A stretch of 64,000 nucleotides of DNA from Hymenobacter elongatus (GTDB lineage: Bacteria; Bacteroidota; Bacteroidia; Cytophagales; Hymenobacteraceae). The notes beneath the pieces are model-generated. The model searched no databases, was not told the origin of the DNA, and saw only the letters and a list, made by a program, of their open reading frames with translations. The stretch is from assembly GCF_004745955.1 (NCBI RefSeq), contig NZ_SRLD01000030.1:1-64000 (forward strand), written 5' to 3'. The translations under genes and the position numbers were made by a program. Shown in pieces: positions 58,438 through 64,000 of the stretch (within the stretch, counting starts at the first letter, position 1; each line of letters begins with the position of its first letter).

Positions 58438-58959
58438 TTATTCGTCCGAACCGCTCCGGTCGCGCTTGAGCTGCTTGCGTAGGCGGCGCACCCGCTCGTC
58501 AAATCCGTCGGCGTCGTAGCTCACATCCTCCACGTCGAGCTGGTCGAGCATATCCATCAGAGCATCGGTGTGGTCGGTGCGGGTGGCGGAAGCAATGCGC
58601 ACGAAAGCCATTCCCGACCACAGCACCGCCTTTAGCCGGCTGCCGTCCTCGCTCAGCATCAGCATTTCGACCACTAGGTTGGAGTTGTCGAAATGAATGA
58701 GCTGGGTTTTGATCCGCACGATTTCGCCGTGGTTGGCGGGCCGCAGGTAGGCAATATGGTGCTTGGTAATCACCCAGCCCGCGCCTTCCACCTGCGCTAG
58801 CTGCCCCAGATTCAGGGCGTAGTGCAGCGTGGTGTGCTCTTCCCGGGCGTTAAGGAAATAGTCGAGGTAGCGGGCGTTGTTGAGGTGGCCCAGCATGTCG
58901 CAATCCTGAAAGTGGATGCGGTGCGTGGTTTCGGGGGTTTGCAGTAAAGGGGCAGCCAT
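58438..58959 (-). CDS. Hotdog-fold acyl-CoA thioesterase
   Basis: A 173-residue thioesterase of the 4HBT type. HRIHFQDCDMLGHLNNARYLDYFLNAREEHT is the catalytic helix region, with the DCDMLGHLNN pattern that places an Asp near the substrate. WVITKHHIAYLRPANHGEIVRIKTQLIHFDNSNLVVEM is the central sheet. The C-terminal ~50 residues (DALMDMLDQLDVEDVSYDADG ... RRLRKQLKRDRSG) extend past the fold. The substrate is probably an acyl-CoA or acyl-ACP. A -7 box lies 23 bp upstream. Confidence 0.88.
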   Translation of the reverse strand: MAAPLLQTPETTHRIHFQDCDMLGHLNNARYLDYFLNAREEHTTLHYALNLGQLAQVEGAGWVITKHHIAYLRPANHGEIVRIKTQLIHFDNSNLVVEMLMLSEDGSRLKAVLWSGMAFVRIASATRTDHTDALMDMLDQLDVEDVSYDADGFDERVRRLRKQLKRDRSGSDE

Positions 58960-58981
58960 AGACAGGAGGGGTAGTAGGCGG

Positions 58982-58989
58982 CAAAAGTA
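58982..58989 (-). promoter_or_regulatory. Bacteroidota-type -7 box of the thioesterase gene
   Basis: TACTTTTG on the minus strand fits TAnnTTTG. The start site would be near 58975, leaving about 16 nt before the ATG at 58959. The -33 element is not clear. Confidence 0.55.
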
Positions 58990-59018
58990 CGCGGAATCGA
59001 CCCAGACCAGTACCCGAA

Positions 59019-60119
59019 CTACTTGGACACCCGGAAAACATCGGCCTGCACCTGGTTGGCTACGGTCTTGCGGGCTGCCGTTGGGCTGTCGAAGACAAAG
59101 ATCATGTGGTGCTCATCGAGCAGCCCCATACCCTCGGCGCGGTCTTGGCCGGCAGTAGGCCCGTGGCCGTGGGGCACGTCGAACAGGCGGGTGATTTTTT
59201 TGGGGCCAACTAGGCTGTCACCAGCTTGGTTCAGGGCGTTGGGCCAGCAATACACGGCAATGGTGCCGTCGAGGTCCATGGTAGGGCCGGCCAGCAGGTA
59301 GAGGTCGTTGCCGTACTGGCGCAGCTCGCGCAGGCCCATGCCCCCCAGGTCCAGAAAGTGCTTCTTGTAGTATTTCTGCTCGCCCCCGATCTTGCCCAGG
59401 CGCAGCCGGCCGTGCTTGTCCAGCTCGGGCAGCAGCTCGAGCACGACGGCCCAGCCGCGTAGCACCGGCCCACGCAGACCCACAAACAGCCGGCCGTCGG
59501 CCGTGGCGGCCAATCCTTCGATGTCGAGGCCGTTGTCTTTGCCGGGCAGGCGCACAAATGGCTTCAGGTGCGGATCCTGGGCCAGCAGGTCCATCAGGTC
59601 GTTGGAGTCGGCATCGCCATGCAGTTGAGCGGCTTGCAGCTTTTCGCCGACTTTGGTGGGATGAGCCGCCGTTTTGTACAGCTCAAAGTCGCCGGTTTTC
59701 TCGTTGCGCAGCAGCGGTATGCGGGCCAGCATAAACCGGTTGGGGTCGGTTTCTACCTTGGCCAGCTTGGCAATCTGCTTGGCTACATCTTCGTGGTCGG
59801 GGTTGGGTTGCTTGCGCTTCAGGCTGTGCGAACCCACCAGCCAGAGGTAGTGGTGGGCTTCGGCCAGGCCTTCAATGTCGATTTCACTTTCGGCCCCGCC
59901 CGGCAAGTCGAGCAATTCGGTGAGCTTGTAGGAAACGTGCTTGCCGTACTCGTGCGGGCCCGTCTGGCGCAGGCGCTCCACGGTGGTACGCTCGTCGCAG
60001 CTCAGCCAGAGGTTTTCGCCGGTGCACAGCACGGTGGAGAGGCCGTCGCGCACGTGCTTCTCGGCGACATTGAGGCTGAGCTTGGGGTTGAATTGCAGCG
60101 TGTAGGGTTGGGCGCGCAT
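59019..60119 (-). CDS. DUF3616 domain protein
   Basis: A 366-residue protein of the DUF3616 family. Features: DGLSTVLCTGENLWLSCDERTTVERL, EIDIEGLAEAHHYLWLVGSHSLKRKQPN, ADGRLFVGLRGPVLRGWAVVLELLPELDKHG, KKHFLDLGGMGLRELRQYGNDLYLLAGPT, and AEGMGLLDEHHMIFVFDSP. The repeated IEGLA/GMGL-type units and predicted strands suggest a beta-propeller. There is no signal peptide. Function unknown. It lies between a thioesterase gene and an export operon, all on the minus strand. Confidence 0.88.
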   Translation of the reverse strand: MRAQPYTLQFNPKLSLNVAEKHVRDGLSTVLCTGENLWLSCDERTTVERLRQTGPHEYGKHVSYKLTELLDLPGGAESEIDIEGLAEAHHYLWLVGSHSLKRKQPNPDHEDVAKQIAKLAKVETDPNRFMLARIPLLRNEKTGDFELYKTAAHPTKVGEKLQAAQLHGDADSNDLMDLLAQDPHLKPFVRLPGKDNGLDIEGLAATADGRLFVGLRGPVLRGWAVVLELLPELDKHGRLRLGKIGGEQKYYKKHFLDLGGMGLRELRQYGNDLYLLAGPTMDLDGTIAVYCWPNALNQAGDSLVGPKKITRLFDVPHGHGPTAGQDRAEGMGLLDEHHMIFVFDSPTAARKTVANQVQADVFRVSK

Positions 60120-60156
60120 GGCGGGTGGGTGAGGCGGAAGGGTTGAAAATGGTAAC

Positions 60157-60182
60157 GGCCCAACCCCGCGCAGGGTTGGGCC
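60157..60182. terminator. Hairpin between adaptor and DUF3616 genes
   Basis: GGCCCAACCC (60157-60166) pairs perfectly with GGGTTGGGCC (60173-60182), 6-nt loop. There is no T-run right after it on either strand, so termination is likely but not certain. Confidence 0.5.
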
Positions 60183-60217
60183 GCCTGGTTACGGAACTAC
60201 CCACCCGGCGTGGCGGC

Positions 60218-61447
60218 TTAGTCTTTCTTCTCCCCTTCTGCCGGCGGCCCCAGCACTTTTATCTTGTCGCCTTTGGCCAGCCCCGCTACTACCTCGATGT
60301 TGATACCATCGGAAAGGCCGGTTTTCACCAGCCGCTTCTGAAACTGCTGCGGCCCGGTTTCTACTTCCACAAATACGCTGTCCTTGTTCACTTTCCCGAA
60401 CTGCAACAGGCTCTCCCGGATAGCCAGCGCCTGACGGCGGCGGCCCAGCACAATGTCGCCGTTGGCCGAGTAGCCGGCCCGCAGAAACTGGCCTTCCTTC
60501 AGCCGCACCTTGGCCCGCACCTGAAATTTGATGGCTCCTTCTTCCGTAATGCCCTTGGGAGCAATATATTCGAGAGTGGCGGGGAAATTTTCGCCTTCCA
60601 GCGCGCCCACGGTCAGGTTCAGATCCATGCCTTCGCGCACTTTGCCCACTTCGCTTTCGTCTACTTTGCCCTCAAATACGAGGCTCTGCATGTCGGCAAT
60701 AGCGGCAATGGTGGTGCCCTCGTTGAAGTTATTCCGCTCCACGACCGACGAGCCGACTTTGATGGGCACGTCGAGCAGCAGCCCGGTAATGGTGGAGCGC
60801 ACCAGGTTTGAGGCCCCGCCGGTGTTGTTGGAAGCGCCGCGCTGGGCAATCTGCAAGTCGTTCTGGGCCGCGTTGAGGGTCTGCTTTTTGGCCCGCACAT
60901 CGGCCAGCAGCCGGTTGTATTCCTGTTCCGCAATTACTTTCTGCTCGAACAAAGGCCGCTGCCGATCCAGCTCTACCTGGGCGGTTTCCAGCCCCACGCG
61001 GGCCGCCTGAATGTTGTTCTGGGCGTTGTTCACGTTGGCCGCGTTGGCCACCGTCCGGATGCGGGCAATAAGCTGCCCTTCCTTAATGGGCTGCCCGGCC
61101 TCCACGTACAGCTCCTCCACGATGCCCGACACCTGAGGCTTGATCTGGACCTCGCGGCGGGGCACGATGCTGCCCGTAGCCACCGTTTTCTTCACGATGT
61201 CGGTCAGAAAAGGCGTCTCGGTTTTGTAGGTAACCGGGTCGGTGTGGGCCTGCTTCCAGAAATAGGTGGCCAGCCAGCCAAAACCGGCCAGCAACAGGAC
61301 CAGGAGAAGAGCCATAAAAATTCGTTTCATGGTAATAAGAGGCTTTTTTGGCGGCTCATACGGCGCATGCGGCTCCTGGTACGCGCGCTCCTGCCCGTTC
61401 ATGCGCTGCGGGTCGACTGCTGTTTCGGAAAGGAGTTGGTCGTTCAT
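60218..61447 (-). CDS. Periplasmic adaptor (HlyD/MFP) of an ABC exporter
   Basis: A 409-residue membrane fusion protein. One N-terminal membrane helix (KRIFMALLLVLLLAGFGWLATYFW) is followed by VKKTVATGSIVPRREVQIKPQVSGIVEELYVEAGQPIKEGQLIARI (first lipoyl half), a coiled-coil with repeated QNNIQAARVGLETAQVELDRQRPL-type text, and LLLDVPIKVGSSVVERNNFNEGTTIAAIADMQ (second lipoyl half). The beta-barrel and C-terminal domain end in PPAEGEKKD. The ATG at 61447 adds a 39-residue cytoplasmic leader; 61330 (MKRIFM) is the alternative. It follows two permease genes in the same direction (41-bp gap) and should pair with them. Confidence 0.9.
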   Translation of the reverse strand: MNDQLLSETAVDPQRMNGQERAYQEPHAPYEPPKKPLITMKRIFMALLLVLLLAGFGWLATYFWKQAHTDPVTYKTETPFLTDIVKKTVATGSIVPRREVQIKPQVSGIVEELYVEAGQPIKEGQLIARIRTVANAANVNNAQNNIQAARVGLETAQVELDRQRPLFEQKVIAEQEYNRLLADVRAKKQTLNAAQNDLQIAQRGASNNTGGASNLVRSTITGLLLDVPIKVGSSVVERNNFNEGTTIAAIADMQSLVFEGKVDESEVGKVREGMDLNLTVGALEGENFPATLEYIAPKGITEEGAIKFQVRAKVRLKEGQFLRAGYSANGDIVLGRRRQALAIRESLLQFGKVNKDSVFVEVETGPQQFQKRLVKTGLSDGINIEVVAGLAKGDKIKVLGPPAEGEKKD

Positions 61448-61488
61448 AGCCGGGTCCGGGTTGGGGAGTGGAGTTAGTTCAGAGTGGG

Positions 61489-62730
61489 TTATTCGTCTTT
61501 CAGGGCTACCACGGGCTGCACCCGCGCCGCAATGGCGGCTGGCACCAGGCCCGCCACGGCCCCGGCTACCACCAGCAGCGTCACGGCGGTGAGGGCCACG
61601 CCGACATCGACCTGTGGATTGGCAAAAAAACCGACGTTTTGCCCGGCTATCAGTGCGTTGATACCCGCCATGAGCGCCGTGCCAAACAGCAGCCCCAGCA
61701 AGCCAGCGGCGGCGGTAATAACAATGCTTTCCTGCACAATCAGGCTGATAATGCTCCAGGGCGTGGCTCCCAGGGCCTTCCGAATCCCGATTTCCTTGGT
61801 CCGTTCTTTCACCACGATGAGCATGATGTTGCTCACGCCAATGATGCCGGCCAGAATAGTGCCGATGCTCACCAGCCAGCTGAAACCCGAAATACCCAGA
61901 AACAGGCCCTGCACGCGGGCATATTCCTCCTCCACGTTGGCCGAGCCGAAGGCGCGGTCGTCGGTGGGAGCTACTTTGTGCTGGCGGGCCAGAATCTGCT
62001 TCACCTTAGTTTCGACCAGGGCCGCCGGAACGCCGGTTTTCGGAATAAAAGCGAAGTAGCCCACCCGGTTCACCTGGTTGAAGGTGACTTGCAGCGCCGT
62101 GAGTGGAATAATAATCGTCTGGGCATCTTCCTGCACGTTTTCCGGCTTGCCCTCGGCTTTCCACAACCCCACCACCCGGAAATAGATACCCTTAATCCGG
62201 ATTTCCTTGCCCAGCGGGCTACTCGTGCCAAAGAGCACCTCGGCCACCCGGTCGCCGATGACGGCCACTTTGCGCCGCTCCGCAATATCGATGTCGTTGA
62301 TAAACCGGCCGCCCGTCAGGTGCAGCGCTTTCACGGCCGGGTAGCCCGGGTACTCGCCATTCACCGAAAACGACGAGCTTTTGGTGCCATACTGCACCGT
62401 GAAGGTGCCGTCGAGGGAGCTGCGCGGCAGCACTACGGCGGCCTCGGGCACCTCGCGCAGCAGCGTGGCCACGTCGTCGTTGGTGAACTGAATAAAGCGA
62501 CCCACTTTCAGCCCCGCGTAGGGCACACTGGTGCGCTGCGTCCAGACGAACACGGCGTTTTTGGCCACGTCGAACTCCTTTTCCACGCCGTTGCGGAAGC
62601 CTTTGCCTGCCCCCAGCAGCACTACCAGCATAAAGATTCCCCAGAACACGCCAAACGCGGTGAGGCCCGTGCGCAGCTTGTGCCGCCGCACCGTGCCCCA
62701 TATTTCGCTCCATTTGTCGAGGTCAAACAT
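61489..62730 (-). CDS. ABC transporter permease, MacB type
   Basis: A 413-residue permease. N-terminal LRTGLTAFGVFWGIFMLVVLLGAGKGFRNGVEKEF is the typical MacB first helix region. The periplasmic domain has VVLPRSSLDGTFTVQY, RRKVAVIGDRVAEVLFG and IRIKGIYFRVVGLW. Three C-terminal helices include KERTKEIGIRKALGATPWSIISLIVQESIVIT and end in LVPAAIAARVQPVVALKDE. It lies between the adaptor gene and a second permease gene, from which a ~150-bp repeat element separates it. The ATPase is not in the window. Confidence 0.92.
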   Translation of the reverse strand: MFDLDKWSEIWGTVRRHKLRTGLTAFGVFWGIFMLVVLLGAGKGFRNGVEKEFDVAKNAVFVWTQRTSVPYAGLKVGRFIQFTNDDVATLLREVPEAAVVLPRSSLDGTFTVQYGTKSSSFSVNGEYPGYPAVKALHLTGGRFINDIDIAERRKVAVIGDRVAEVLFGTSSPLGKEIRIKGIYFRVVGLWKAEGKPENVQEDAQTIIIPLTALQVTFNQVNRVGYFAFIPKTGVPAALVETKVKQILARQHKVAPTDDRAFGSANVEEEYARVQGLFLGISGFSWLVSIGTILAGIIGVSNIMLIVVKERTKEIGIRKALGATPWSIISLIVQESIVITAAAGLLGLLFGTALMAGINALIAGQNVGFFANPQVDVGVALTAVTLLVVAGAVAGLVPAAIAARVQPVVALKDE

Positions 62731-62749
62731 TGGTGATAGGGTTATTTTT

Positions 62750-62893
62750 AACTCCCCTCCTCAGATGAGGAGGAGTGCCCGCAGGGCGGGGTGGTTGACA
62801 AACGTTGCACGACCTTTTAGTACTTGCTCTGGAAAGTATTCTGTCATTTCAACCACTCCAAACCCCTCCTTATCTGAGAAGGGGAACTAGCTT
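62750..62893. mobile_element. Short, gene-less relative of the DUF559 element
   Basis: The right end read on the minus strand, CTAGTTCCCCTTCTCAGAT-type with AAGGAGGGG and TTTGGAGTGGTTG, matches the left terminal repeat of the element at 4031-4073 nearly letter for letter. The left end has AACTCCCCTCCTCAGATGAG, GAGGAG and GGGTGGTTG, an inverted relative. Inside, GTGGTTGAAATGACAGAA is shared with the element at 4031 (GTGGTTGAAACGACAGAA). No ORF is present. It sits between two permease genes, after the stop-proximal side of one and just past the start-proximal side of the other. Confidence 0.65.
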
Positions 62894-62899
62894 TTAGAA

Positions 62900-64000
62900 T
62901 CACTCCGCTCGCAACGCTTCAATTGGTTTCACATTGGCCGCTTTCATGGCCGGAATCAGGCCGGCAACGGCCCCCGAAACGACCAGCAGCAGCGTGGCAC
63001 TCACCGCCACGCTCAGGTCCACCGCCGGGTGGTCGAAGTAGGAAGTGGTGCCGCCCGATTTTTCCAGCAGGTAGCGTACGGCATCGAGCAGGCCCACCCC
63101 GAGCAGCAGCCCCAGGTAGCCCGACAAGCTGGTGATAAGCACCGATTCCTGCACGACCATGCTGATGATACTCCAGGGCGTAGCGCCCAGGGCCTTGCGC
63201 ACCCCAATTTCGCGGGTGCGCTCCTGCACGATGATGAGCATGATGTTGCTCACGCCCACCACGCCGGCCACCAGCGTGAGCACCCCAATAATGCTCACAA
63301 ACAGCTTGATACCACTGAACAAGCCATTGAAGCGCTGCACTTCTTCCTCGTTGTTATTCAGCTCCAGAGCCAGCTTGTCGGCGGGGTCGAACTGGTGGCG
63401 CCGAGCCAGCAGCAGCCGAATCTGGTCTTCGAGCTGCTTCACCGGCGTACCTTTTCGGCTGCTGATACCAATGAGCTGCACTTGGTTATACTGGTTGAAG
63501 GTGGTCTGAAAAGTGCTGTAGGGCACGAAAGCCCGCTCCTCGTTGCGGCCATTGTTGCCGGTGTGGGTAAAGATGCCGACGACCTTGAAAAACACGCCTT
63601 TCACCTGCACATACTGCCCAATGGCGGGCTGGTCGCCGAACAGCACCTTGCGCACCTTCTCGCCCAGTATCATCACCTTCCGCCGCTCAATGGCGTCGAG
63701 CGGGCTCAGTAGCCGGCCCTGAATGAGCTTCTCGCCGTTGATCTGAAAGAACTCCGCCGTGGCCCCGAACACCTGATAAGAGCCATTTTTAGTTTTGTTG
63801 ACGATGGTGTACTCGCCAAACAACCGGTTGCGCGAGGCCAGCAGCTCCACGCCATCTATCTGCTGCCGGATGGCCTGCAGGTCGTCGTTGGTGAACTTCA
63901 GCTCGCGGCCGGGCTTCAGGCCCTGCCACGGCAGCGACGTTTTGCCGGCACTCACAAACAGGCTGTTCATGGCTCCGCCCCCAAACTCTTTCCAGATTCC
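62900..64000 (-). CDS. ABC transporter permease, MacB type (5' end beyond the window)
   Basis: At least 366 residues of a MacB-type permease. The frame is open to the edge (GIWKEFGGGAMNSLFVSAGKTSLPWQGLKPG), so the first helix is missing. The periplasmic domain has ASRNRLFGEYTIVNKTK, RRKVMILGEKVRKVLFGDQ and VKGVFFKVVGIFTHTG. The C-terminal helices include QERTREIGVRKALGATPWSIISMVVQESVLITS and end in GLIPAMKAANVKPIEALRAE. It is closely similar to the permease at 61489, so the pair probably arose by duplication. It is the first seen gene of this export operon. Confidence 0.92.
   Translation of the reverse strand, partial: GIWKEFGGGAMNSLFVSAGKTSLPWQGLKPGRELKFTNDDLQAIRQQIDGVELLASRNRLFGEYTIVNKTKNGSYQVFGATAEFFQINGEKLIQGRLLSPLDAIERRKVMILGEKVRKVLFGDQPAIGQYVQVKGVFFKVVGIFTHTGNNGRNEERAFVPYSTFQTTFNQYNQVQLIGISSRKGTPVKQLEDQIRLLLARRHQFDPADKLALELNNNEEEVQRFNGLFSGIKLFVSIIGVLTLVAGVVGVSNIMLIIVQERTREIGVRKALGATPWSIISMVVQESVLITSLSGYLGLLLGVGLLDAVRYLLEKSGGTTSYFDHPAVDLSVAVSATLLLVVSGAVAGLIPAMKAANVKPIEALRAE

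Noticed and set aside
1..64000. Complete insertion sequences, integrases, rRNA or CRISPR loci
   Set aside because: None could be supported anywhere in the window; only non-autonomous repeat elements were seen.

Overview
The window looks like a chromosomal segment of a GC-rich Bacteroidota bacterium of the Hymenobacter type (Cytophagales). The evidence is: three or more proteins that look like T9SS cargo, a PID-CTERM-like small protein, -7 boxes of the TAnnTTTG class (TACTTTTG, TATCTTTG) instead of E. coli-type -10 boxes, no consistent Shine-Dalgarno sequences, and families typical of the phylum (DUF4468, DUF6992, DUF3616, DUF1345). This assignment is inference from content; no rRNA is present.

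Layout. 0.3-2.6 kb: a FAD oxidoreductase with a C-terminal Rieske domain, then a frameshifted DUF1345 gene. 2.7-13.9 kb: a two-operon export system on the minus strand (HlyD-TolC, and ABC ATPase - ECF sigma factor - two MacB/FtsX-type permeases - sigma-54 activator - histidine kinase). Both operons start with the same candidate sigma-54 promoter and the same upstream palindrome, so the activator encoded at the end of the second operon probably controls both. 14-20.6 kb: a PID-CTERM-like peptide, a large Kelch/T9SS protein, nicotinate phosphoribosyltransferase, a lipoprotein and a small metal-binding-like protein. 20.8-34.3 kb: a co-directional nucleotide block, pyrD-pyrF-pyrE-purL-purQ-purC/E-purD-purN-purF-purM. 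34.5-43 kb: an AsnRS-like enzyme with an attenuator-like leader, a DUF4468 protein, an OlsF-like bifunctional acyltransferase, a secreted nuclease and a T9SS protein. 43.3-49.4 kb: a second sigma-54 activator, a large hybrid kinase and a flavoprotein. 50.3-53.4 kb: a flavoprotein - type III polyketide synthase - methyltransferase operon. 53.4-60.1 kb: HDAC-like deacetylase, tRNA-Val, a beta-barrel protein and small or DUF genes. 60.2-64 kb: a second ABC export operon (adaptor and two permeases, the last cut by the window edge).

The most unusual feature is repeat-driven remodelling. A DUF559 (Vsr-like endonuclease fold) gene sits inside an element bounded by inverted hairpin repeats, between the sigma-54 activator and its kinase (4.03-4.60 kb). 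A short relative without a gene lies between two permease genes (62.75-62.89 kb). A second DUF559 module, also bounded by inverted G/C-rich hairpin repeats, is fused in frame to the end of PurQ (27.1-27.7 kb). Other short repeats are translated inside purM, purQ and purL. A 152-bp MITE-like hairpin with 16-bp terminal repeats and a 5-bp target duplication lies just after purM. A pair of ~97-bp inverted copies brackets 56.1-57.6 kb. Together these suggest a palindrome-bounded nuclease cassette family; this is inference and needs genome-wide comparison.
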